Origin: Spiroplasma endosymbiont of Asaphidion curtum
Lineage (GTDB): Bacteria > Bacillota_I > Bacilli_A > Mycoplasmatales > Nriv7
Direction: 5' to 3'
Length of the DNA: 64,000 bases
NCBI RefSeq assembly: GCF_964031085.1
Contig: NZ_OZ035001.1
Location: 558,001-622,000 of the forward strand
A model generated the notes under the pieces. It had not been told where the DNA came from and searched no databases. It saw nothing but the letters and a program-made list of their open reading frames with translations. Every line of letters starts with the position of its first letter. Within the stretch, counting starts at the first letter, position 1. The position numbers and the translations under genes were made by a program. Shown here one piece after another: positions 11,230-21,276 of this stretch.

Positions 11230-11526
11230 TTATTTGGCGACACTAAAAATAAAGTGAATATTATTGGGTTTAATCAATATTGATTCATTAATATTATTAA
11301 TAATGTGGTTTTGTAAATGTTCGCAAAGAGTTTCTAAATTTGTTTCTTTATTTATTTTTAAAACTATTGATACCACTCATTGTTCGCTAAAAAAATTAAT
11401 TTTAATATTTTTTCTTTGAATATCTAATGATGGAAATGATTTTAAATATGAAATTAATAATTTTTTAATAACTAATTGACTAATTTGTAAGGCACCACTT
11501 TTATTTGTCAGAACAGTTAACTTCAC
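11230..11526 (-). CDS. Asp23/MMB_0454-like small conserved protein
   Basis: 98 aa starting at GTG with a good GGAG ribosome-binding site 7 bases upstream; too short and interrupted by TGA, so easily missed. Sequence starts MKLTVLTNKSGALQISQLVI. The alternating hydrophobic pattern, a V-V-S-I-V-L-K-I strand followed by an amphipathic helix (LETLCEHLQNHIINNI), recalls the Asp23/Gls24 envelope-protein family that Mollicutes annotate as MMB_0454-like. No enzymatic motif. It sits between greA and the permease. Confidence 0.6.
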
Positions 11527-11574
11527 GATATCACTCCAAAAATACACAACTTTAAATTTTTAATATTTAGTATT

Positions 11575-12063
11575 TTATTTTCCAATTTCTAAAATTTTAA
11601 CTTTATATTTTGTATCCTTACCTTTAATTTCAACAATATCATTAACACTGTGATCAAAAATAGCTTTAACTAAGGGTGTTTCATTAGAAATTTTATTTTC
11701 AAAAGGATCGGCTTCTACAGTACCGACAACTTTAAAAGTTGATTTATTATTAGTTTTTAAATTAAGAATAGTTACTATTGAACCAATTCTAATGGTTTTA
11801 GTTCTTTGACGATCAGTAGCAATAACTTTAGCTCGTGCTAAAGTATCTTCAATTTCTTTAATTCGACCTTCAACTTCAGCTTGACGATTTCTTGCTGATT
11901 CATACTCAGCATTTTCTGATAAATCACCTTGGTTTCGTGCTTCAACTAATTCTTTAATTACTTGTGGGCGAATAATATTAATTAACTCATTTAATTCTTG
12001 ATTTAATTCTTCTTTACCTTCTTTAGTTAACAAAATTTCATTATTGTTATTATTATCTTCCAT
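11575..12063 (-). CDS. greA: Transcription elongation factor GreA
   Basis: 162 aa, full family length. The N-terminal coiled coil carries ELVEARNQGDLSENAEYE, the conserved tip (Asp and Glu) that enters the RNA polymerase secondary channel and stimulates cleavage of backtracked RNA. The C-terminal FKBP-like domain ends SVNDIVEIKGKDTKYKVKIL. Start ATG has AAAGGAG upstream. It has its own extended -10 promoter because an ISA-derived MITE separates it from ruvX. Confidence 0.95.
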   Translation of the reverse strand: MEDNNNNNEILLTKEGKEELNQELNELINIIRPQVIKELVEARNQGDLSENAEYESARNRQAEVEGRIKEIEDTLARAKVIATDRQRTKTIRIGSIVTILNLKTNNKSTFKVVGTVEADPFENKISNETPLVKAIFDHSVNDIVEIKGKDTKYKVKILEIGK

Positions 12064-12088
12064 TACTTTGTCTCCTTTATCATTATGT

Positions 12089-12097
12089 ATTATAACA
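12089..12097 (-). promoter_or_regulatory. Extended -10 promoter of greA
   Basis: TGTTATAAT on the minus strand, 26 bp upstream of the greA start. A -35 at 16-18 bp spacing would fall on the MITE end (AGTCTA/GTCTAA), a poor box, so the promoter appears to rely on the TG extension. Confidence 0.6.
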
Positions 12098-12112
12098 TAT
12101 ATTAGACTTCTT

Positions 12113-12224
12113 GCATAACCTAGTTAATTGTTATCAAAATTATTTTAGATTTTAGAAAAATGTTTATTTTAAAGTGGTTAAATTTAAAATTTTTATTATT
12201 TTAATAGGTTATGCAAGAAGTCTA
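12113..12224. mobile_element. MITE related to ISA, 112 bp
   Basis: Perfect 20-bp terminal inverted repeats TAGACTTCTTGCATAACCTA, sharing the first 14 bases with ISA but with a different interior and no coding capacity. It lies between ruvX (stop at 12229) and the greA promoter. Confidence 0.8.
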
Positions 12225-12228
12225 TTAT

Positions 12229-12663
12229 TTATTCTTTTTTTGCTTTTGCAAGTTGTTGTAAATAATCAAAATAGTTTTGTAAAATTAATTGAGCAGCTAA
12301 TTTATCTTTATTCATTTTTCGTTTTTTTCGCGAAACATTAGCAGTTAACATTATTTGATTAGCAGATCGTGATGTTAATCTTTCATCTCATAAAATAATT
12401 TCTAAATTAGTTTTTGTTTTTAGTTGCAAAACAAAATCTTCAACCATTATTGTTGTTCTACTTTTAGATCCATTCATATTTAAGGGATGACCAACAATAA
12501 TTATATCAATATTTTCTTGCTTAACAAATTGTAATATTAAATTAATAGCCTTAGAAAAATTATATTCAGAAAAATTAATTGTTGTTTTTGATAAACTAAT
12601 AATTCCTTGACCAATAGCTAAACCAATTGTTTTGCTACCTACATCTAAACCTAAATATTTCAT
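12229..12663 (-). CDS. ruvX: Pre-16S rRNA nuclease / Holliday junction resolvase-like RuvX (YqgF)
   Basis: 144 aa, typical length. RNase H-like fold with the conserved acidic residues: D in [16 protein letters not shown] near the N-terminus, VGHPLNMNGSKS in the middle and WDERLTS near residue 93, where W is a TGA codon. Its ATG lies inside the end of alaS (13-bp overlap), so the two are translated together. The MITE stops 4 bp beyond its stop codon, leaving the gene intact. Confidence 0.92.
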
Positions 12664-15398
12664 AACATATCTTCTTGTTTTAATTGCTGTAATAATTCTT
12701 GCATTTTTATTTCATTATTAAATCCACCTAAAGCTAATTGCATATTTCCGCCGCCAGAACCTTGACATTGCTTTGTTAAAGATTTAACAATTGTAACCGC
12801 ACTTAATCCTTCTTTAATTAAAGATTCACTAACAACTACTAATAACGAATTTTTTATATTAATATTCTTATTAGTAAAAATAATTACTAATTTATTATCT
12901 AATAATCGATATTTATCAGCTAATAACTTTAAAGTAGCAATTGTGAGATTATTAAATTGATAAATTAAAATATTATATGTAGATAATGAAATAATTTCAA
13001 GATTTTGATATTGACTAATTTGTTCTTTAATTAGTATTTGTTCAGCATTTTTTTCTCATTTTTTAAAAGCAATTTGAAGTTCACTATATAATGAATGCAA
13101 TTGTTTTCATATTGCATTACTAATATCATTCAAACTAGTAATGGTATTAAATAGTTGTTCAAGATAACTATCTGCTAGTAAATTTTTATTATATTTTCCA
13201 AATTTTTCAGCACTTTTTGTTTTTAAATCTTTAATTTGTTCATCATAATAATTATTAATTGTTTTTCTTGATGTTAAAGCTTGAAAACGATAAATACCAG
13301 TTCCTTTGGATTCAATACTAGTAACTAATAATTGTTCAATATCACCTGTATATTTAACATGGGTTCCCCCACATAATTCAATAGAATAATTACCAAATTT
13401 AACAACACGAACTTCATCATCATACTTCTCGTTAAAAAATGCTATTGCATTCATTTTAATTGCTTCATCATAACTAGTAATATAAATTTCACAACTATCA
13501 TTTTGAGCAACTCATTTAGTTACTAAATCATTAATATCTTGTAAATTTTGGGTTGTAATTTCTTTATTGTATGCAATATCTAGTCGTAAATATTGATAGT
13601 TATTAAATGAACCAATTTGCATGGCATCAACACCTAAAATTTCTCTAATCGCTGAATGCAATAAATGAGTCCCCGAATGATTTTTCATTCCATAATTACG
13701 ATGATGATGATTAATAACAGCACAAACAATATCATTAGTTTTGAAAGTACCGTTAACTTGTACTCGATGAATGTGTTGCTTATTGGGTGCTAATTTGACA
13801 TCAATAACTTCACCAAGCATTGTTGCATTACTAATTATTCCTGTATCATTAGCTTGACCACCTTTTTCAGCGTAAAATGGTGTGGCATCAAGTACCATAT
13901 CAACAATATCATCTTTAACTGATGTCAACATTTCTTCACCATAAAATAAAGCTATCACTTTAGCTTGTGGATTTTCTTCTACTTCGTATCCAATAAAAGT
14001 GCTGGAGATTTTTAAATCTAATAATAATTTATTTTGCATATCCATTGCTTCAATTTGTTGATTACTACGAGCATTGCGGGCATCTTTTCTTTGTTCTTCT
14101 AATAATTCATTATATCTTACTAAATCAATAGTAATATTTTCTTCAGTTGCTAACTCAATCGTTAAATCAATCGGAAAACCATAAGTATCATATAGTTTAA
14201 AAGCATTTTCAGCTGTAATTGTTTTTTCTTTAATTAGCATTTCTTTAAAATGATTAAAACCTTGTTTTAGATTATTAAAAAACTTTTCCTCTTCCTTTTT
14301 AACAGTACTAGTAATAATTTCTTGTTTTGTTTCTAAATTAGGATAATAATCTTTCATCAAATTAACAACAATAATAACTAATTTATATAAAAACGGTTCG
14401 TTAATGTTCAATTTATGACCATAAACCATTGCTCGACGAATTAAACGGCGAATAACATAACCGCGATCTTTATTACTAGGAAAAACACCATCACCAATAG
14501 CAAAAGCAATCGCTCTAATATGGTCACTAATAACTTTAAACGCAACATTAATTTTTGTTTGTTCATTAGGTTTTTCAAAAATATTATTTAGAACATAGGA
14601 AACTTTAACTAATTTAGTAATATGTTCAATTATCGGTAAAAATAAATCAGTTTCAAAGTTAGTAGGTACTTCTTGGATTATACAAGCTAATCGTTCTAAA
14701 CCTGCCCCTGTATCAATATTTTTACAAGGTAAATTATGATAATTACCTTGACCATCATTATTACTCTCTGAAAAAACAATATTTCAAATTTCTAAATAAC
14801 GATCATTTTCAATATTATCTTGCAATAACTTCAAACCATAATTTTCTTTATCTCAAACAATTCCCCGATCATAAAAAATTTCCGTATTTGGACCACAAGG
14901 GCCTTGGCCCATATCTCAAAAGTTCGTATCACGACACCCTAAAATAATTTGACTTGAATCTAAACCAATAACTTCTTTTCAAATTTTAATGGTATCAGTA
15001 TCATCTAGAAAAACAGTAACAATCAATTTATTAGCATCAATACCTAATCATTGTTTACTAGTTAAAAATTCTCAAGCAAAAACAATAGCCTCTTTTTTAA
15101 AATAATCACCAATTGAAAAATTACCTAGCATTTCAAATAAAGTATGATGTCTTGCTGTGTAACCAATATTTTCAATATCATTAGTTCGCAATGCCTTTTG
15201 CGAGTTTACCAATCGTTGATGAGGTGGAATTTTTCTACCATCAAAATACGGTTTTAAGGTTGCAACACCAGAATTAATTCATAATAATGAATTATCATTA
15301 ACAGGAATTAATGATGCACTAGGTAAAACATAATGGCCATTCTTAATAAAGAAATCAAGAAATTTCTGTCTAATCTTACTAGTTGTTAAGTATTTCAT
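12651..15398 (-). CDS. alaS: Alanine--tRNA ligase
   Basis: 915 aa, full length for AlaRS. It has the class II catalytic domain ([26 protein letters not shown]), the editing domain with zinc/His motifs [14 protein letters not shown] and CGGTH (at about residue 680), and the C-terminal DHHA1-type domain ending with a Gly-rich [14 protein letters not shown]-like stretch. Start ATG follows AAGGGG. It is preceded by the AI-2E-type permease gene with a 26-bp gap and overlaps ruvX, so likely one transcript. Many TGA-Trp codons split it in a standard-code search. Confidence 0.95.
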
Positions 15399-15424
15399 TG
15401 ATTTATACCCCTTTAATTTAAAAT

Positions 15425-17101
15425 TTACAAAAGCAATTTTTTATCATAAATATCGTTAGCTACTGCTTTAATTGTCGCTATTGTGGGTACCACAATAATC
15501 ATTCCTCAAATACCAATAATTGCCCCAAAAATAGAAATTCCCATTAATATTGTAACTGGATGTAATTTGGTTACTCGTCCAAAAATTTTTGGATAAACAA
15601 AAGCATTTTCAATTAATTGAACAATAAATGCACCAACTACAGCAACAATCATTGGCACCCAACTAACTAATTCATTCGTTCCTGATGGTGCTACTAAAGC
15701 ATCTAATACTCCGGCTAAAGCAATGGGAACCATCCCAATAAATGGTCCCACATAAGGGACAATATTAGCAAAAGTCATAAATAAACCTAATACCGCAAAA
15801 GAACTTTTATATGTGGATCCACCACCCACATAACCAGCAATAGCCATCATAATAGTTGTAAAAGTAAACATATAACTCATATCAATTAATATTCCCCGAC
15901 CATAACCAAACAATGATTTTTGCAAAGCATTCGCAATAATTTCTTTGCGTTTAATATTTTTCCCAGGAATTAATTGCGTTTTTAAAAAATTAGTAAACGA
16001 TTTATCGCCACCTAACAAAAACATTGTAATCATAATCGTAATAAATAAGCCATAAAAAATACTAGCTATCGTTCAAAAATAGCGATTAAGAAGAATATTA
16101 GTTAAATTAGATGCTGTTGTATAACCATAAATTGTATTAATAATATCAACTAAAAAAGTTGCTGAAAAAAATCATTGTGCTGTTGCCCCAAAACTAAATA
16201 ATAACTGATACATTTTCCCTAATTTGTTACCATCAAATGCAACACCAATTTTTGCACTATTAATTACACCTTCATTTACTAAATTTAAATTAATTTCATT
16301 TGGACCAACACTAGTAGGAATATTATTTGTGTTTAATCATGATTGGATTTCAGTATATAAATTTGTAAAATATTCAATAACACTGTCTAAAGATGGTTGC
16401 TTTAAATAGCGTAAATAATCAACAACAAATTTATTAGTTGAATCCAAATAAATACCATAGTCATTGCGTAATTTTGTTAATAAAATTTCCCAAGCACTTT
16501 TATTATCAAGTGCTTTACTTTTAATTTGACTTAATATGTCTTGTCAATTATCTTTTATTGGTGTTCAATCAACATTAGTTTGTAATCGTCATTGTTCAGT
16601 TTCTGTATCATAACCAAAACCAAAAATATGTGATAAAAGTGATTTATTTTGATCAACTCCTGTACCTTTTCAATTATCTAATCTTTCTTTAATAACTGTA
16701 CTATCGCCTAAGAACTGACTAATAAAACTTACAAATTGGTCAATAAATAATCAAAGCAAAAAAACAATAATAAAAATGCCAATAATTAGAGAAATAAAAA
16801 AAGTTAAATATTTTGCCACAGTTTTATTAAATTTTAATTTAATCAAACGATAAATTAAAGGATTCAGAACTCAAATCACAGCTAATGCTAATCCTAAGGG
16901 AATAAAAACTAAAATAACATTTAAAATAATTTGATCAGCACCGGTAAGTTTTAATAATAGAAGAACTACTAAACAAATTAAAGTTATAAATAATCATCTT
17001 GTTCATTTGTGGTCAAAACTAATAGTAAATTTGGAAGAATTACCTTTACTGTTAACATTATTCGTTTTTATTTCAATGTTTTTAGTATTTGTTGTTTCCA
17101 T
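15425..17101 (-). CDS. AI-2E family (PerM/UPF0118) membrane transporter
   Basis: 558 aa. A charged N-terminal tail (about 30 residues) is followed by two helices ([30 protein letters not shown]), a third helix pair near residue 100, a long soluble middle region (about 130-300) and a C-terminal helix bundle with the family hallmark [19 protein letters not shown] and [15 protein letters not shown]. Longer than the usual 350 aa because of the middle insertion, as in other spiroplasmas and mycoplasmas. Substrate not deducible. First gene of the minus-strand block ending at 7766. Confidence 0.85.
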
Positions 17102-17157
17102 CTTACAAATCGTTCCTTAAAATATTTTAAAAAATAAATTTACAATTTACAATTAAA

Positions 17158-17166
17158 ATTATATCA
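17158..17166 (-). promoter_or_regulatory. Extended -10 promoter of the permease-alaS operon
   Basis: TGATATAAT on the minus strand, 56 bp upstream of the ATG at 17101. No good -35 is seen. Confidence 0.5.
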
Positions 17167-17229
17167 TAAGAAATTAAATTTATTAAGAATACCTAAATGA
17201 CGGATGGAGTAAAAAATTATTTGTTTTAA

Positions 17230-17371
17230 TAGACTTCTTGCATTACTTATTAAAATAATTACAAATTATTTGTAAATAAAAAATACTATATAGTAATTTC
17301 TAACTTTTATTAGGTTAATACTTATGGATTTTATTAAATGTGTAAATTTTGACACAACAAAAAATTATTTT
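17230..17371 (-). mobile_element. ISA right-end remnant
   Basis: About 142 bp of the ISA non-coding right end (TAGACTTC... through the TTTTGACACAAC region), cut by the IS30-type element at 17372. Confidence 0.8.
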
Positions 17372-18453
17372 GCTGAATTATACTTGTAAGTGCAAGTAAA
17401 TAAAATTGCAAAAAATCTCATATAAAAATTTCATGATGCTAAGTTTATTTTAGAAAAAACAAAGCAAGGAGTTTTTATATGGGTTACAAACATCTTGGCA
17501 TATATGAAAGAATTTATATTGAGAATCAATTGAAGTTTAAAGTAAAAATTAGTGAAATAGCTAAAAATCTTAATCGAAGTATTAGTACTATTATTCGAGA
17601 AGTCAATAGAAATAAAGATAGTAATCATTATTTTTCATTAATTGCACAAAATAAAGCAGAAAACAGAAAACAATCACATGTTTATTTTCATAAGTTTAAA
17701 AATAGAGAATTAGTAAAATATGTACAACAAAAATTACTATTAGGTTGATCGCCTGAACAAATTTATGGCAGAATTAAAAATTTTCATAAAGAATGAATTA
17801 TTAGTTTTAAAACAATTTACAATTGAATTTATTCTGGATTACTTGAAAAAGTTACTAATAAAAATTTAAGAAGAAAAGGTAAGAAACGAAAATCTCAAGA
17901 AAATCGCGGTAAATTTAATGGTAAATCAATTAAAGAACGAAATATTAATGTTAATAATCGTATAACTGTTGGTCATTGAGAAGGTGATACTGTAGTATCA
18001 TCACGAGGTAAAAGTAAATCATGTTTAATAACTTTAGTTGAAAGAACATCAAGATTTACTTTAGCAATGTTAGTTGAAAATAGAACTACTAAAGTTGTTA
18101 ACGAAAACATTAGCCATTATTTATCAATTCTTCCAAATAATCTTGTTAAGACTATAACATTTGATAGGGGTAAAGAATTTTCTAATTGACAACAACTTGA
18201 AAAAAATTTAAATGTGAAAATTTATTTTGCTAATGCGTATTCGCCTTGACAAAGAGGTACTAATGAAAATACTAATGGTTTAATTAGAGAAAAATTTCCT
18301 AAAAAATTTAATTTTTCAAATACTACTAAAAATGCAGTTCATAAATTTATATTGTCTTTAAACCAAAGACCAAGAAAAATACTAAATTATCTTTCACCAA
18401 TCGAATATTTGGTTAGAAAAATAATTTAGTTGCACTTAACTTTACAATTTGGC
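17372..18453 (+). mobile_element. IS30-type element, copy 6, complete
   Basis: 1082 bp with imperfect terminal inverted repeats of about 30 bp (GCTGAATTATAC... versus GCCAAATTGTAA..., sharing the core TAAGTGCAA). Flanks differ (ISA remnant left, unrelated coding fragment right), so the original target duplication is gone. Confidence 0.92.
17479..18429 (+). CDS. IS30 family transposase (reference copy)
   Basis: 316 aa. N-terminal helix-turn-helix (SEIAKNLNRSISTIIREVNR, residues about 25-44), then an RNase H-like DDE domain with Asp170 in GHWEGDTV, Asp229 in TFDRGKEF and Glu263 in RGTNENTNGLIREKFPK, the IS30 signature. Trp residues at 90, 105, 116, 167, 237 and 257 are TGA codons, so the element is adapted to the Mollicute code. 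Start ATG follows AAGGAG by 7 bases. Promoter presumably lies in the 107-bp left end. Confidence 0.95.
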
Positions 18454-18704
18454 AATCCAATATTTTTATTAGTATTAATCCTATTTATATTATTATCATT
18501 CAAGGCTGGTGACACTAATAACTGTCAATGTTTAACAACATTTAAATATGAGACTGCAGTAGATATTTTTCCCATCGTAACAGTAAATTGTGGTATCTTC
18601 TGACCTAATAATTTTCTTCATTCATCAAATTTCATTCCAAACCAATACCCCATAACCTTATTAAATTCTTGATTATCATCTCATACTCTCATAATTTTAT
18701 TAAA
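18454..18704 (-). pseudogene. Unidentified internal CDS fragment
   Basis: 83 open codons on the minus strand between an IS30-type element and a MITE, reading ...MRVWDDNQEFNKVMGYW... KISTAVSYLNVVKHWQLLVS... with TGA at Trp positions. Both gene ends are missing. Not recognised; a phage or surface protein origin is possible. Confidence 0.4.
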
Positions 18705-18850
18705 TAGACTTGGTACATAACTATAACATTTTGCATCTACCAAACTATAAAATTCATTTTCGTCTTTGTATTTATCTAATATTTGTGCTTCATCTAGAAA
18801 ATAATATTATCAAAATAGTAGATAAAATTGAGGGTTATGTACCAAGTCTA
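18705..18850. mobile_element. ISB-derived MITE, 146 bp
   Basis: Both ISB ends (TAGACTTGGTACATAAC and GTTATGTACCAAGTCTA) surround a fused interior: about 35 bp from one end and about 110 bp from the transposase-start end. A nearly identical MITE is at 63860-64000. Confidence 0.8.
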
Positions 18851-19010
18851 TTATATTAATGAAAATATTAATTCAGAAATAGAAATCAGAAAAGAAATAT
18901 ATAAAACTTCATTATGGAGAAATAAATATAATAATAAAAATGATGATAGTTGAATTAATAAGGGTAGTATTGTATATACGAATAAATATAGAAAACATAA
19001 ATTTAGATAA
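18851..19010 (+). pseudogene. ISLre2/UPF0236-like transposase, C-terminal remnant
   Basis: 52 codons ending NKYRKHKFR-stop, homologous to the end of the longer remnant at 59050-59334 (INENINSEIEIRKEIYK). Confidence 0.5.
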
Positions 19011-19191
19011 TTAGTGATAATTTAATAAAATTAATAATTTTTTATTGTGTAAAAATTCAATAATATGATAAAATAATAACGAATAAAAATGACAATAACA
19101 AGAAAGGCAGGGTTAGTTTAGTAATTAAATAATATAATTAGCTGATTGTTTTGCTTCTTCAAAGCAATACCTAAGAAAACTAAACGCGGTC
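19011..19191 (+). repeat. Right-end tail of ISLre2-like element
   Basis: Non-coding, follows the transposase remnant and ends TAAACGCGGTC. It contains a promoter-like TTGTGT...TATGAT and the TTGCTT-CTTCA-AAGCAA hairpin. Present in five places in the window. It ends only 14 bp before the ptsI -35 box. Confidence 0.55.
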
Positions 19192-19205
19192 GATTGCAAT
19201 TGTTA

Positions 19206-19235
19206 TTGGAAAAACTGAACTTTTTTATATATAAT
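19206..19235 (+). promoter_or_regulatory. Promoter of ptsI
   Basis: TTGGAA, 18-bp spacer, TATAAT, 34 bp before the ptsI start codon. Confidence 0.6.
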
Positions 19236-19269
19236 TACTATTAAGCATATATAGAAACGAGGACATATT

Positions 19270-20994
19270 ATGGAGTTGAAAGCTATTGGTGCTTCAAGCG
19301 GAATTGCCGTTGCTAAAGTATATAAGTTAATTGAACAACGAATTGAAGTTGAAAAAGAACGAGTTACTAATATTGAAGAACAATTACGAAATTTAGAACA
19401 AGCGTTGGATGTATCGCTTACTGAAATTCAGAAATTATATACTGAAACTCTTAAAAAACTTGGTGAAGAAAAAGCTAAAATTTTTATGGCTCATGAGCAA
19501 ATTATTAGTGATCCAACTATTATTGATGAAATAAAACAGATGATTACTAGTGAACAAGTTACTAGTTCGTATGCGAGTTTTGTTGTTGCTAATAAATATA
19601 TTGCGATGTTTAAAACGATGGATGATGCTTATATGTATGAAAGAGCAAGTGATATTGAAGATGTTACTAATCGTTTAATTAAGCATTTATTAGGAATGCA
19701 AATTCAGGATTTAGCAATTATTGATGAAGAAGTAATTATTGTTAGTTCTGATTTAACGCCATCACAAACAGCACAATTAAATCCAGAATTTGTGAAAGGA
19801 TTTCTTTGTGAAATTGGTGGCAGAACATCACATGCGGCAATTATGGCGCGTAGTTTAGAAATTCCTGCGATTTTAGGATTAGAAAATATTACTAGTAAAG
19901 TAAATAATGATGATTTAATTATTATGGATGGAAAAAGTGGCGTGGTCATAACTAATCCTAGTAGTGCTCAACAAGTTGAATGAAAAGAATTACAAACGCA
20001 ATGAAAAATTAAGCAACAACAATTGCAAAAATATAAGGATGAACCAACAATAACTTTAGATGGTCATAAAGTTACTTTAGAAGGAAATATTGGTTCTTTT
20101 CACGATGTTGATAGTGTTATTGATAATGGTGGTAATGGAGTTGGATTATTTCGTTCAGAATTTTTATATATGAATAGTAATCAATGACCAACTGAAGAAG
20201 AACAATTCCAAGCATATAAAACTGTCTTAGAGAAAATGCCTAATGATATGGTTGTTATTCGGACACTTGATATTGGTGGCGATAAACATTTATCGTATTA
20301 TCAGTTTGAATCGGAAATGAATCCTTTTTTAGGTTATCGAGCAATTCGTTTGTGTTTAGATCAAGTTGATGTTTTTAAAACGCAATTGCGAGCATTACTA
20401 AGAGCATCGGTTTATGGTAAATTAGCAATTATGTTTCCTATGATTGCTACTGTGAATGAGTTTAAAGAAGCTAAAGCCATAACTTTACAATGTAAAGAAG
20501 CATTAAAGCAAGAAAATATTGCTGTTAGTGATGATATTCAAATTGGAATGATGGTTGAAATTCCTGTTGCTGCGGTAATGAGTGATATTTTTTCTCAATA
20601 TGCTGATTTTGTTTCAATTGGAACTAATGATTTAATTCAATATGGGATTGCTGTTGATCGAATGTCTCAGAAGGTATCATATTTATATCAACCCTATCAT
20701 CCAGGAATTTTAAGACTAATTAAAATGACAATTGATGGTGCTCATTTAAATAAGAAATGAGTTGGAATGTGTGGTGAAATGGCAGGAGAAATTTTGGCAT
20801 TGCCATTATTATTAGGAATGGGATTAGATTACTTTTCAATGTCATCAACATCAATATTAGAAGCAAGAAAAATTATTAATAGTTTAACTAAAAAAGAGAC
20901 AGTTGTTCTTATGAATGAGGCTTTAAAATGTCATAATGAAAATGAAGTAATTGACCTTGTTACTAAATTCTTACAAGAAAAGAAATTAATTTAA
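19270..20994 (+). CDS. ptsI: PTS enzyme I (phosphoenolpyruvate--protein phosphotransferase)
   Basis: 574 aa, full length. Takes phosphate from PEP and passes it to HPr, the first step of all PTS sugar uptake in the cytosol. The swivelling domain carries the active-site His188 in [13 protein letters not shown]. The C-terminal PEP-binding TIM barrel has [32 protein letters not shown] and the catalytic Cys region GMCGEMAG (residue about 500). Start ATG follows CGAGGA. Trp codons at 238, 246 and 306 are TGA. An ISLre2-like tail abuts its promoter. Confidence 0.96.
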
Positions 20995-21248
20995 TGTTTT
21001 TAAATATGATATTGGCAACGACAACAATAAATAAAAATATGGGGATTGCTTTAACTGTTAGTTGTTTTATTTTGACAATTTTATGTTTTGTTATTCATTG
21101 ACTGTTAGTAACAAAATATTTTTCAAAGGTTCTTCATAAGGATACATTGTGATTTTTTATTAAGAAAAATATTTTATTTTTATGTGGATGTATGTTTACT
21201 CTTGGGTTTATTGCTTCCTTAATTTCTGTATTGAGAATATTTGGTTAA
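20994..21248 (+). CDS. Small membrane protein (84 aa), unknown
   Basis: ATG overlaps the ptsI stop codon by one base (TAATG), so translation is probably coupled. Two predicted membrane helices (about residues 14-36, SCFILTILCFVIHWLLV, and 57-80, LFLCGCMFTLGFIASLISVL) with a basic loop between. Two Trp are TGA. The position and two-helix layout recall SecG-like proteins, but no specific motif supports that and I leave it unnamed. Confidence 0.7.
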
Positions 21249-21276
21249 AAGATATATAATTTAGAAAGGATACATT

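Noticed and set aside
13107-14429. Two separate alaS-like genes
   Set aside because: They are in one frame, split only by TGA, which is Trp here; same for ptsI, leuS, infB, pstCA, rsmE, tlyA and others.
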